Assembly (NCBI GenBank): GCA_041821185.1 | Contig: JBGUBD010000001.1 | Span: 310,001 to 374,000 of the forward strand | Reading direction: 5' to 3' | DNA length: 64,000 bases | DNA from: Phycisphaerales bacterium AB-hyl4 | GTDB lineage: Bacteria; Planctomycetota; Phycisphaerae; Phycisphaerales; Phycisphaeraceae | Shown here: in pieces, positions 54,536 to 62,944 of the stretch | How the letters are laid out: each line of letters starts with the position of its first letter | Position numbering within the stretch: the stretch's first letter is position 1 | Position numbers and translations under genes: made by a program | Notes under the pieces: model-generated | Told to the model about the DNA's origin: nothing | Database searches by the model: none | Seen by the model: only the letters and a program-made list of their open reading frames with translations

Positions 54536-56088
54536 GGTAATTCAACTGCTATCGCAATCTGCGCCAGTATTTCATCAATCCTTTCCCTTAGCTTTCGATC
54601 TTCAGACCGATCTCTTCGACGGTTGAGCAACGACCTAATCTGGAGCTCTTGTTGCCCAACGTCGCCGATAGAAATCGCTTTGCACCACTCCTCATCAAGT
54701 CCGTTTCGCGGCAGATTCGACGCGTCTGAAAGAATGCCCTCCATTAAGTCCCACGCTGTTGCGGGGAGTGGCCGCAATCTTCTGCCATCTATTTTTTTCT
54801 TGGCGTAATCCGGCAACGACTCAAATGCAATACGTACTGAGCGTGCCGCTAGGCTTTGACGATTAGGCGTTACAGTCGTACTGGCCGCTACATTCGTAAA
54901 CGTGAGCTTCGCGGGGTCGAATCCGCTGAACGTGTGGGTCAAATAGGCATGTTCCGGATGAAGCATTGCGCTCAGAAATCGGACATGTCCCGCCTCCATT
55001 AGACGGTGGAGTAGCCGCAACGAGTAATCTTGCAATGCTCGAAGCCACGCGCTGAGCTCTTCCGCCTCGCCGTCGGTCGCCACCTTCAGCTTGTACCGAT
55101 CCCAGAGGGGACGCACCTGCCAGCTAGCCACGGTAGTGCCGGTTTGCTGCTCGTGGGCCACTAAGAGTTTCACGTCCTGTCGTCGCATCCGGCGATTCTT
55201 CGAGCTATTGCAGCCGCGACAGGTCGGCACAAACAGTGATAGTTGCCGAAAGCCACAAGCAAGTGGCCCCACGTGATCAGGGCTCACCTTGGCCACTTTC
55301 TTCAGGCAGATGGCACAGGTTCCCCGCCCTGCTTTATTGTATACCGCGTCAGCTAGTGCCCAGTTACCTTCCGCCCACCACTGAAATGCCCGACGATCAT
55401 GCGCGTAAGTTCGCATGTTAGCGTCCGAGCGACCGGGGTCATTTTTCTTGCGACACGTCACCGAACAGTAATCATGAATCCCGTCAAGCCGATAGGGAGG
55501 ATTTCCCATAAACCCGGGGCTTAACCTGCCGGTGCGAATGTGAGCCGATGCTTCGAAGGCATCGGCAGTCACTCCATGTTCGTCAAAATAGGATTTTCGA
55601 GAGCCAAACCATCCCTGCATGCGCTTTTCAATCTCTTCCGCCGGCCACACTTTCGCTAGTTTCACGAGTGCGGCCGAAATGGACTCACCTTTACTAAATA
55701 ATTCTCTCCCTACGGCACTGTTTAGATCCGTCGTGAAGCGATAATTCAAATAGAAATAGCCGATGTTCCGTTCTTCGCCACAGATGAGGCAGTGGCGGTA
55801 TTTCGTCGGGTGGATTTGCCGGGCCGCATTCGTTAGCCGATCGTTGCTATCACCTTCGCCTGTAAGCCCGAGTTCATCCGCTTTCTTGATCCACCATTCT
55901 TTACGGGCTGTGAAATATTTATAAAAGCTCGTATTCTTCCCTGAGCTCACCTGCCATACTGGCTTTCCATTCTCCGATACCGCACCGGGCATACCCGCGT
56001 ACGCCGGGTGTGCTACGATCATCTTCTGATACTTGACGTATCCTTCGTGGTGATCAAACTTGCCCCGTCCATATTTTGGCTGTGTCAT
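54532..56088 (-). CDS. type IIS restriction endonuclease, Alw26I/Eco31I/Esp3I family
   Basis: A 518-residue endonuclease. The N-terminal third, which includes CLICGEERNIGYFYLNYR, matches what I recall of the Alw26I/Eco31I/Esp3I family. The HNH-type catalytic core is at residues 258-300: C258/C261 (CAICLKK), D271-H272 (SPDHVG), C290/C293 and N294/N298 (CRGCNSSKNRR). Family members recognise asymmetric GTCTC-containing sites (GTCTC, GGTCTC, CGTCTC) and cut beside them; the site here is not known. It lies 23 bases after the C-protein gene on the same strand and opposite the methyltransferase. Confidence 0.87.
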   Translation of the reverse strand: MTQPKYGRGKFDHHEGYVKYQKMIVAHPAYAGMPGAVSENGKPVWQVSSGKNTSFYKYFTARKEWWIKKADELGLTGEGDSNDRLTNAARQIHPTKYRHCLICGEERNIGYFYLNYRFTTDLNSAVGRELFSKGESISAALVKLAKVWPAEEIEKRMQGWFGSRKSYFDEHGVTADAFEASAHIRTGRLSPGFMGNPPYRLDGIHDYCSVTCRKKNDPGRSDANMRTYAHDRRAFQWWAEGNWALADAVYNKAGRGTCAICLKKVAKVSPDHVGPLACGFRQLSLFVPTCRGCNSSKNRRMRRQDVKLLVAHEQQTGTTVASWQVRPLWDRYKLKVATDGEAEELSAWLRALQDYSLRLLHRLMEAGHVRFLSAMLHPEHAYLTHTFSGFDPAKLTFTNVAASTTVTPNRQSLAARSVRIAFESLPDYAKKKIDGRRLRPLPATAWDLMEGILSDASNLPRNGLDEEWCKAISIGDVGQQELQIRSLLNRRRDRSEDRKLRERIDEILAQIAIAVELP

Positions 56089-56111
56089 GACTGGCCCTTG
56101 TCGGCGATAAG

Positions 56112-56327
56112 TTAAACATCTTCCAAAAGTTCGCTCAGTGACAACTCGAACGCGTCTGCCAATTGAGCAACCACATGTAGAGTGGGGTTACGTTTCCCGC
56201 GTTCAAGATCGCCCACGTAGTTCCGATGGAGATCCGCCGCGTTCGCCAAGCCCTCTTGCGTCCAACCTCGTTCGGAGCGAAGCCTGCGAATGGCCGTGCC
56301 GAACCTGTCTAGAAGTGCGTCTTCCAT
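56112..56327 (-). CDS. C-type controller protein of the restriction system
   Basis: A 71-residue single-domain helix-turn-helix protein of the XRE family (IRRLRSERGWTQEGLANAAD, NYVGDLERGKRNPTL). Size and sequence match C proteins that delay restriction enzyme expression after entry into a new host by activating their own operon at low level and repressing it later. It lies directly upstream of the nuclease gene, and a palindromic operator lies one base upstream of its ATG. Confidence 0.9.
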   Translation of the reverse strand: MEDALLDRFGTAIRRLRSERGWTQEGLANAADLHRNYVGDLERGKRNPTLHVVAQLADAFELSLSELLEDV

Positions 56328-56328
56328 G

Positions 56329-56350
56329 TGTGACCACTAGTATGGTCACA
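56329..56350. promoter_or_regulatory. palindromic operator of the controller protein
   Basis: TGTGACCA and TGGTCACA arms are perfectly inverted around a 6-bp CTAGTA centre. The palindrome begins one base before the C-gene ATG, so a start site inside or beside it would give a leaderless message, as known for several C-protein operons. Confidence 0.7.
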
Positions 56351-57133
56351 TAAAGAAGACGGTCTACACTCTATGAGTGGCATTCGAGTCCTGACGATAA
56401 TGGCGGCCCGAGATGCTCCGTGGGGTTGCCCGGGCGCAAGCCCTGGCCGCTGTGCGACAACGGAGCGCGGTCAAAGGCTGGATGGGCTCAGACTTGTTCG
56501 AGACCAGTATGGAACGGGGGTAACCGACACGATCCTTCGGCGATGCACTGGTTCGCATGCGAGGGGAATCGACAGCCCTCCAACACCCTGCGAGCTTGGT
56601 GCATAACAACCGCTGGCCGGGACACCTCGTCCGTTTCCTGAACCGCGTGACTGTCCAGACCTCGGTGACCTGGATCCGATTCAAAACTGACGAAAGCATT
56701 GAGCTCGCCAACCCTGACCCAATCGCCGGGATCTGAATCTGAGTCGATCGGCCCTTACGAATACCTGAAACACCGCAGGATGCAGCCGATTGCTCTGCGC
56801 GAGCTCTACGTCCGGCCGCCACTTGGCACCAACCTTGGGCGAAAACGTTACATTGCGTAAGTTGCCAGCTGCCGAAGCTCCGGAGGCGTGCCCCGCAATG
56901 CCCTGCCGAAGGCAAGGAGAGCGTCGCGGGACCTCAGCAGCCGCGTGATGTCTGCGACGGCCACGGGCGGGAAGTGAATCTTTCGGTCACACCGGCTGGT
57001 GGGCACGTGGCCGGGGATATATTCGAACCGCCGGCCGTGGGGTGATTCCCCACGCCTCGCCTTGGTTGGAGGTGATCGCCACCGTCGTTTCCATATCCCG
57101 CCGTGACCGGCAACCAGTCATAAGGAATGTAGC
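56351..57133. other. 780-bp gap with third copy of the repeat tail
   Basis: No gene recognised. Positions 56819-56855 (CCACTTGGCACCAACCTTGG plus about 17 bp) match the tails of the 231-bp repeats at 28964-28998 and 30076-30112, with several changes. The rest shows no matching copy. Confidence 0.45.
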
Positions 57134-58186
57134 ATGTCTACTGATTCAACCACGGCGGCCGAAGAGCTATCCAAGCTGATTCAAGCTTTGGCCAACGACG
57201 TTGATCGGTTGCGTCGGCATAAGGCAGTGGCCGAGGAAAGCCGCCGGATGCGACTCCAGCGGGATAGACCCTCAGGTGTCGAGCATTCGGACGATGCTTA
57301 CGACTCGGCCTACCGCACGCACCTCAACGGGCACGTACAGTTAACACCGGACGAGCAAAATGCGTGCTCCATCGCCCCTGATTCTGGGAAGCAACCTTCG
57401 TCCGAAGATGGTGCCTCAACGCCCCGGGCGGTATGGGATGAGAAGCGGCAATTGTGGGTTCATCACGGGAAACCTCACGCGCCACATCCACCGAAGCAGG
57501 ATGGCCCCCCGCCGATCGACTGGAGTAGCGAGGATCTGATGGGGGACTTGGGGGCGTCGCTGCTGCGCGAGGACGATGCCTGCGCACCTCCGCCGCGCGA
57601 GCATGACGAGGCACGCCCGAGTGCGGCCGAACGGTGGTTTCCTCATCGGGCTTATGTACTCGGAAAGCGGTGCATCCACCTTCTTCACCGGCTCCATAGC
57701 ACGGCTGGATCCGATCAACTCAAACGTGAGTTAGGGACCAATTGGGGCCATGCGGCCGCCCTGCTTGGAACGCTACGTAGACAGTGTCGCGAGACACAGG
57801 CCGCACTCAACAGGCTGACCACTGTCCCGTATGACTGGACTGACACGAGGCCGTGGGTCAGCTTTGACGAAAACTACGCCAACCTGTGGGATACGTGGGG
57901 TTCGATAGTTGATCTGGATTCGCTGCGCTCGGATGCACCGCCCTCGCCGCCAAATGAAATTGAGAGGCCGACACGACCAGTTTCTATGAAATACGCTTCC
58001 GTGAACTGGTTTGGGTGGGGGCCAGATACACGACAACTCAAAAGCGCCATCGAAGCCGGGACCATTCGGGTTAAGCGCTGCACTCCCAATGGACGTAAAT
58101 GGTTTTTCGACTTGGATGATGTCGTGCGAATCAACCCGGAAGCAGACGGGGATGCCGACCCTACCAGAGCCGATAGCGCGCAGTAG
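57134..58186 (+). CDS. island protein of unknown function with C-terminal DNA-binding-like domain
   Basis: A 350-residue protein. A short coiled coil (ELSKLIQALANDVDRLRRHK) is followed by a long low-complexity, proline- and charge-rich linker (residues 60-160). A helical middle comes next (RCIHLLHRLHSTAGSDQLKR). The C-terminal 50 residues (NWFGWGPDTRQLKSAIEAG, GRKWFFDLDDV) resemble helix-turn-helix excisionase-like domains. AAGGAATG precedes the ATG. It opens the group of genes beside attR. The function is not recognised. Confidence 0.6.
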   Translation: MSTDSTTAAEELSKLIQALANDVDRLRRHKAVAEESRRMRLQRDRPSGVEHSDDAYDSAYRTHLNGHVQLTPDEQNACSIAPDSGKQPSSEDGASTPRAVWDEKRQLWVHHGKPHAPHPPKQDGPPPIDWSSEDLMGDLGASLLREDDACAPPPREHDEARPSAAERWFPHRAYVLGKRCIHLLHRLHSTAGSDQLKRELGTNWGHAAALLGTLRRQCRETQAALNRLTTVPYDWTDTRPWVSFDENYANLWDTWGSIVDLDSLRSDAPPSPPNEIERPTRPVSMKYASVNWFGWGPDTRQLKSAIEAGTIRVKRCTPNGRKWFFDLDDVVRINPEADGDADPTRADSAQ

Positions 58187-58265
58187 CGAGCAGCAACGTG
58201 CAATAGGAAACACAAATCACGCCGCAACGCTCATAACGCCCCCCAACCCGGCGTAAAAGGGGGAT

Positions 58266-58610
58266 ATGAGCGAAAAACACATCCAATCCAGCGGCAAATA
58301 CATCACCCTTGCCGAAGCCGCCAAGCTGGCTCCCGGCCGTCCAAGTGCCAATGCGGTTTGGCGATGGGCCCGGAAAGGCGTGAAGAGCCGGTGCGGCCAT
58401 CGCGTCCACCTTCAGCATGTTCGTGCCGGAGGACGCGTTCTCACCACTGCTGAGTGGGTTGAGCAGTTTGCGCGTGACCTGGCCGAAGCCGACGCCGAGC
58501 ATTTCAGCGCCGCTGAGTTTGGGGGCCATCGGCGCCAGCAAGTTTCGCGTACGCACCGCAATGAGCACGATCAGGCCCGCCAGCGACTCGCTGCGAAAGG
58601 ACTTATCTGA
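58266..58610 (+). CDS. DUF1580 helix-turn-helix protein
   Basis: A 114-residue protein of the planctomycete DUF1580 type. The signature is YITLAEAAKLAPGRPSANAV and WRWARKGVKSR, followed by VHLQHVRAGGRVLTTAEWVE. These are MerR/excisionase-like winged helices found on planctomycete integrative elements, often near the integrase or replication genes. AAAAGGGGGAT gives a strong ribosome site. It may act as excision or transfer regulator. Confidence 0.8.
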   Translation: MSEKHIQSSGKYITLAEAAKLAPGRPSANAVWRWARKGVKSRCGHRVHLQHVRAGGRVLTTAEWVEQFARDLAEADAEHFSAAEFGGHRRQQVSRTHRNEHDQARQRLAAKGLI

Positions 58611-58844
58611 ACCTGTGCCACGCCAATCGCGCCCGGCTGGCAGGCCGTGTGGGCGTGGTCGGCGTATAGGGACTTCTGCAGATGATACAACAACGACCGC
58701 GCCGGTCCCAATTCCGGCGAAATCCCGGGCCGCCTTGGCCAACGTGGCGGCGGCCACGCCTGCACAAGCGCCGGCGTGGATGGTGTCGCGTGTGCAAGGC
58801 CGAACACTTGCGACAGATGTTGAGCCGGCGAAAGCAGGTGCGAG

Positions 58845-60149
58845 ATGGGTAATGCGAGTTTCGCCGCCCAGAATCGGCATCTTAAGAACGGCGGCCGGTA
58901 TTTCCCCAGGTGGTTTAAGGAGACCCCGTTCTGGCAAAAGCTCGGAGCCGCCCATCGCGAAATCCTGCGGCAACTGTACGACAGCGTCGCTCACAGCGAT
59001 ACAGTACACCAGGCAAGCGGAATCACAGTGAGGAGAGGCGAGTGGTTAACGAGTTACAAGGCATTGGCGGATAACTCGGGTGCCACCTTCAGCCAGGCGC
59101 GTTGTGCCCTGAAGCATGCAGAGCGAGCTGGTGTCATTTCGATCCGAAAGCGATCGTATCGCGTCGGCCCCCACACACAACACTTGTCGCACATAACATG
59201 GTACGACTTCGATGCTTACGAGTGGCCGGACAGGGGGCGCGCGCAGAACACTCGCCACAACACCACTCACGACACCCGCCACGACACTCGTCAAAACACT
59301 GCGCAACAGAAGGAACCCCCAGTAATAACACCCATTGAGGAACACTCCGGAGAAACCTCCGGAAGTAACGCTCAGCAGCAACCGGCTGCTGCTGTTGGCG
59401 ATTTCGACTCGCCGCGTCAAACGTCCAGAATTCCCGCGGAGCACCTTCTCAAAGCCTTCGGTGAGTACGGGCTTGAAACTGCCGCGCGCCAGTACTTGGC
59501 AGAGAAGCTCCCTCATGTGACAGCCGATGCGATCCACGAGGCAATGAAGGACGTATCCGATCGCGCAGGTATCGGGGCTCGCGTGGACCACTTCCGCCAG
59601 AACATAGCGCAGGCTATCGAGTTGGTGGAGCAGAGGCGCGAGGAAGCTGCAACGCTGGAAGCCGAGCGCCGGCGGGTGCTCGCCAGAATCGAAGAATTGA
59701 ATGGCCAGGCGCAGCGTGCGTGTGATTCGAACCCCGAGTTGGCCCAACCGCCGAATAATCCCGACCTGTTCAAAAAGGCGCTGCACGAACTGGCGCCAGC
59801 GGATAAGGCCGTGCTCGCCTCCTATTGGCCGTGGAACGATCAGCATCGCAAAGATGAAGTGATCACGCCGGCGATCAGAAATTCCCTCTTCGCGCGGACC
59901 AAAGCCTCCATCGTCTGGGGCAGGCGTGGCGAAGCAGAACGTTGGTTCGACAGCCTGACGGATGAAGAAATAAACAACTACCTCGACCGTTTTGTGGACG
60001 AACAGTGCGGTGGTCAGCTTCCGGAACGATTCAGACAGAATCTACGAGGCAAGATTGTTCGCACAATCATCATCGACCACTTTGCTCCGGCCCTGGCTGG
60101 AGCGAAACGTAGTGCTCCCGAATGCGTCGCAGCGTCGACTGAGGGGTAA
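58845..60149 (+). CDS. replication-initiator-like winged-helix protein
   Basis: A 434-residue protein. Residues 1-110 form a winged helix typical of phage and plasmid replication proteins (YFPRWFKETPFWQKLGAAHR, then LADNSGATFSQARCALKHAE). Residues 125-200 are a low-complexity linker rich in H, T, N and Q. Residues 215-290 are helical with a coiled coil (LVEQRREEAATLEAERRR). The C-terminal 130 residues are a conserved-looking domain ending HFAPALAGAKR. The winged-helix start suggests an initiator or primosome loader for the element; no catalytic motif is visible. Confidence 0.55.
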   Translation: MGNASFAAQNRHLKNGGRYFPRWFKETPFWQKLGAAHREILRQLYDSVAHSDTVHQASGITVRRGEWLTSYKALADNSGATFSQARCALKHAERAGVISIRKRSYRVGPHTQHLSHITWYDFDAYEWPDRGRAQNTRHNTTHDTRHDTRQNTAQQKEPPVITPIEEHSGETSGSNAQQQPAAAVGDFDSPRQTSRIPAEHLLKAFGEYGLETAARQYLAEKLPHVTADAIHEAMKDVSDRAGIGARVDHFRQNIAQAIELVEQRREEAATLEAERRRVLARIEELNGQAQRACDSNPELAQPPNNPDLFKKALHELAPADKAVLASYWPWNDQHRKDEVITPAIRNSLFARTKASIVWGRRGEAERWFDSLTDEEINNYLDRFVDEQCGGQLPERFRQNLRGKIVRTIIIDHFAPALAGAKRSAPECVAASTEG

Positions 60150-60215
60150 CTCAAGGAGGGGGATGAGCGGATACGGAAGGTAGCAAACTCATAAACCGGC
60201 CCCGACGGCACCTCA

Positions 60216-60416
60216 TCAGGGCCGTAGGGTGAGCTTGCCGAGAAAGTGCTCGTCCAACATGCGGTGGGCGTCGGCGGCCTGCTCCAGCGAGAAAGTGCGG
60301 GCAACATGAACCTCAAACGGACCGGCCTCGATCAGGCGGTTGAGCTTCCCGATTGCCTCCGGGTCCGGCATGCCGTCGTAGCTCTGGGCGCTGACCCCGG
60401 CCGGGATCTTGGGCAT
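60216..60416 (-). pseudogene. C-terminal fragment of a zinc-type alcohol dehydrogenase/quinone reductase
   Basis: About 50 residues match the C-terminus of MDR-family oxidoreductases: EAIGKLNRLIEAGPFEVHVA and ARTFSLEQAADAHRMLDEHF, ending GKLTLRP. The coenzyme-binding and catalytic domains are missing; the frame is broken at about 60416, where another gene fragment begins on the opposite strand. A relic at a recombination junction. Confidence 0.65.
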
Positions 60417-60459
60417 CCATACTCAGGGGCCGGCGGGGTTGGACAAGCCGTTCAACGAG

Positions 60460-60621
60460 ATGAGCGACTTCGACATCGCTGAGATGCTGGCCGCCGGCAG
60501 CATTGAGGTGCCGCCGATGCTCAAGGCCACTGCCCGACAGGTGTACGAAGCGAAGGGCCTGCCGCCGCCTGCGGCGTTTGTCGACGCTCGCCAACCGACC
60601 GAGGAGACCACCAAGAGCTAA
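60460..60621 (+). CDS. short open frame, possibly a fragment
   Basis: A 53-residue frame (DFDIAEMLAAGSIEVPPMLK and EAKGLPPPAAF). The frame is open upstream into the broken dehydrogenase, so it may be the C-terminus of a larger lost protein. The ribosome site is weak. No family is recognised. Confidence 0.3.
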   Translation: MSDFDIAEMLAAGSIEVPPMLKATARQVYEAKGLPPPAAFVDARQPTEETTKS

Positions 60622-60705
60622 CAGATTCGCCCGCGGCATCGGGCCGACGGGCACGGATGGATCGGTGTTGTTTGTTGATCGCGACTTGCATTAGGAGAAC
60701 ATGAC

Positions 60706-61002
60706 ATGACCTTGAAAGCGTTTCTGGATGAAGTTGACCGCGTGTGCCCCATCCTTGAGCTGACGGGTCTCTACGACGAGAAAGGTGAGCGTAACGACAC
60801 GCCAGGCACGGACCTCGGCGACGCTGCTTACGTGGTACTCAGGAGCTATTACGACGACTACGGCAGCACGCACAGCCAGACCGACCTCCTGCGGGAGGCG
60901 GGCAACGGGCTGGAGACACTCGGCGAGTTTCTCCGGTGCGGCGGGGAGGCTCTCATCCAACACGCGAATGGCGAAACCCCGTCGGCACACATCACTCTCT
61001 GA
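60706..61002 (+). CDS. small acidic island protein of unknown function
   Basis: A 98-residue acidic protein (KAFLDEVDRVCPILELTGLY, LREAGNGLETLGEFLRCGGE) with an AGGAG site before ATG 60706. It is the last intact gene before attR. No family is recognised. Confidence 0.55.
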   Translation: MTLKAFLDEVDRVCPILELTGLYDEKGERNDTPGTDLGDAAYVVLRSYYDDYGSTHSQTDLLREAGNGLETLGEFLRCGGEALIQHANGETPSAHITL

Positions 61003-61355
61003 ATGCTGTCTGTTCCACCTCAACCCGGTGGGTCGGCATGGACCCGCCACCTTCTGCTTGTGTGGATTGCCGGGGCCACCGCGGCTTGGCGACTCTACGC
61101 ACTTTAGGGGTGCCACGACCTCTCGGGAAATGGGCCTTTGCAGATCATCTGCTCTACACGCCAGCGCAGCCGATCCGATCGCTCCACCACGTCGGCCGAG
61201 CGTGAGTTCAATGAGGGCATACCCATGGGTACGGAATCCGTCGAAAACATACCCAATTCCACCTAACATTTGCAAAAGTGCAGTGCGGCGTTTAACCTGA
61301 TATATATCGGGTTTACGGTACGAAATGGGAGTGGGCATACCCCTAACAGAATCCT
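61003..61355. other. island end region with candidate recombinase arm sites
   Basis: No gene. TACCCATGGGTACG (61220-61233) is identical to 26620-26633 next to attL. CATACCC recurs at 61218-61224, 61248-61254 and 61336-61342. A near-palindrome CCTGATATATATCGGG lies at about 61298-61313. These could bind integrase arms or an excision factor. Confidence 0.5.
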
Positions 61356-61398
61356 CTGATAAGGGTGAGGTCGCAAGTTCGAATCTTGCCGGGCCCAT
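61356..61398. repeat. attR, 43-bp direct repeat
   Basis: An exact copy of the tRNA-Ile 3' half plus one flanking base (26499-26541). The tRNA 5' half is absent here, so this is not a functional tRNA gene. Confidence 0.93.
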
Positions 61399-61403
61399 CA
61401 CTA

Positions 61404-61436
61404 AACCCCGCAAACCATAAGGTTTGCGGGGTTTTT
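61404..61436 (+). terminator. rho-independent terminator displaced from tRNA-Ile
   Basis: CCCCGCAAACC (61406-61416) and GGTTTGCGGGG (61421-61431) form an 11-bp stem with an ATAA loop, followed by TTTTT. It lies 8 bases past attR, the normal distance from a tRNA 3' end to its terminator. At attL no such terminator follows the tRNA. It is thus read as the original tRNA-Ile terminator moved 35 kb by integration. Confidence 0.8.
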
Positions 61437-61439
61437 CTT

Positions 61440-61487
61440 TGACCTAATTTCGGGGTTTCGGTCAACTGACCTAATCCTTGACCTAAT
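61440..61487. repeat. three TGACCTAAT direct repeats
   Basis: TGACCTAAT at 61440-61448, 61467-61475 and 61479-61487, immediately before the second recombinase gene. They may be regulatory or recombinase-binding repeats. Confidence 0.5.
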
Positions 61488-61512
61488 CGCAAACCCGCCT
61501 ACTCTGAGCCGT

Positions 61513-61664
61513 ATGGCTGAGACGCGACACAAAAAGACCCGGAAGGCTGTTCCCTACCACAAACCAACCCGCCGATACCGGAAGATGATCGAGGGCGAGT
61601 ACGTGCACTTCTCGCACGCCGGCGAATCCGCAGCGAGCGACCGGAATGGCTACCAAAATTGTTT
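61513..61664 (+). pseudogene. N-terminal piece of the second recombinase, in a different frame
   Basis: From ATG 61513 the translation RKAVPYHKPTRRYRKMIEGE and VHFSHAGESAASDRNGY looks like the N-terminal arm of planctomycete tyrosine recombinases. The rest of the protein continues in the +1 frame from about 61650 (VLERYEQHMDAL). A single-base change in the A-run/T-run around 61655-61663 would join them. Confidence 0.65.
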
Positions 61665-62944
61665 TGGAACGTTACGAGCAACACATGGATGCCCTGCGAG
61701 CCCGACGACGCGTCGCGGAATTGCGAGGCCTCCGCGACGCACTCGGCCAAGTCGGCGAGAACATGAAGAACAGCCAAGCGGCGGCAGACTATGCCGTACT
61801 GACCACCGCAGGGCTCGGGGACCAATATCTGGCTGGCCGCATCTCTGAAGCTGCCGGAGGGCTCAGCCCTGAACAGGACAAGATCCTCACCGGCTGGATG
61901 GAATCCACCGCTCACGCTAAACCAGACCCCAAAGGGCAGGTCGCCAAAATCGTCGCCGGCTTTCAGGAACACCAGCGACAGCGTCGAAGTGAACACCGGA
62001 TCGGTGAAAACCGCCTCGGTCAGTTGACCGCCTCCACCGACGCGTTTGCCGATTGGTGCGGCGACCGCCGTTTTACGGACGAAGAGGACGGGAGCAATGA
62101 AAGGCTGCTGTCAGACTACCGGGCTCACCTCCTGAGCCGGTCGTTTGCCCCAGCTACTTTCAATACCCATGCCCGGGCGATGAAACAATTTGTGAAGTGG
62201 GCCTATAGCGAATACCAGATCCGTCATCTCCCACGCAACATTGACAACGTTTTTCGACTGATCCCCGAGGAAGCGAAACCAAACCCGCTTTCGGTGACGG
62301 AGGTTCGTAAACTTTGGCGGTTGGCTAAACCCCAAATGCGGGCATGGATGGCAGTAGCCTTGAATGGGGGCTATTACGGCATCGATATCTCAGTGCTAGA
62401 AGAAAGTCATATCAAGGGGGATTTCGCCATAAAACCCCGGGCCAAGACGGCTGTAGCTGTAAAGCACAAGCTTTGGGGCGTGACGAAGCGGTTGATTAAA
62501 GAGACGGCGAATAACCACCAGAAGTTGACGTTCAAACGACACCGCCGAGACAAGCCACCAGTGGATTACACTCCCCTATTCATCACCAGGCGGCGGCGTC
62601 CGCTGATCCATGAGAATCGTAGCGACGCCATCGGTCAACAGTTTTATAACCTCCGCAAAAAGGTCGGCATCAAGGGCAAGTCATTCAGCAGCCTGCGTGA
62701 TACCAGCACCACCCTGATTGAGGGAATGATCAAAAAGGGCGAGGCAACCATCGACGACAAAAACAACTTTCTCGCTCACAAGGACGGCTCGATGGCCGCC
62801 AGGTACACAGGCGATATTGACCTCGTACACCCCGACTCCATTGACTCCACTCGGCTTGACCAAATCATCGACAAACTGGAAGCCATCTACGAACTGAAAC
62901 ATGGTGAAAACGAGGACTCCAATTCCACGGCGGGAGCAGCATGA
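61646..62944 (+). CDS. second tyrosine-type recombinase (probably frameshifted near its start)
   Basis: A 432-residue frame. A core-binding domain is at about residues 115-195. The catalytic part has NGGYYGIDISVLEESHIKGD, where the first arginine of the catalytic set is not obvious, a feature of many planctomycete recombinases. Then come SFSSLRDTSTTLIEG (HxxR equivalent), NFLAHKDGSMAARYTG with His and the nucleophile tyrosine. It lies outside attR, so it belongs to a neighbouring element or to an older integration at the same tRNA. The ATG 61646 has no good ribosome site, which fits a frameshift. Confidence 0.75.
   Translation: MATKIVLERYEQHMDALRARRRVAELRGLRDALGQVGENMKNSQAAADYAVLTTAGLGDQYLAGRISEAAGGLSPEQDKILTGWMESTAHAKPDPKGQVAKIVAGFQEHQRQRRSEHRIGENRLGQLTASTDAFADWCGDRRFTDEEDGSNERLLSDYRAHLLSRSFAPATFNTHARAMKQFVKWAYSEYQIRHLPRNIDNVFRLIPEEAKPNPLSVTEVRKLWRLAKPQMRAWMAVALNGGYYGIDISVLEESHIKGDFAIKPRAKTAVAVKHKLWGVTKRLIKETANNHQKLTFKRHRRDKPPVDYTPLFITRRRRPLIHENRSDAIGQQFYNLRKKVGIKGKSFSSLRDTSTTLIEGMIKKGEATIDDKNNFLAHKDGSMAARYTGDIDLVHPDSIDSTRLDQIIDKLEAIYELKHGENEDSNSTAGAA

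Larger units (their letters stand above)
26499..61398. mobile_element. 34.9-kb integrative defence island at tRNA-Ile
   Basis: The island is bounded by 43-bp exact direct repeats (26499-26541 and 61356-61398) that contain the 3' half of tRNA-Ile. A tyrosine integrase lies 114 bases inside the left repeat. The content is restriction, DNA-processing, mutagenesis and replication-initiation-like genes. It has fragments of decayed genes and codon use less uniformly GC-rich than the core (for example 39400-43700 and 51200-56400). Whether it still excises is unknown. Confidence 0.9.

Noticed and set aside
61356..61398. A second tRNA-Ile gene
   Set aside because: Only the 3' half is present; it is the attR repeat.
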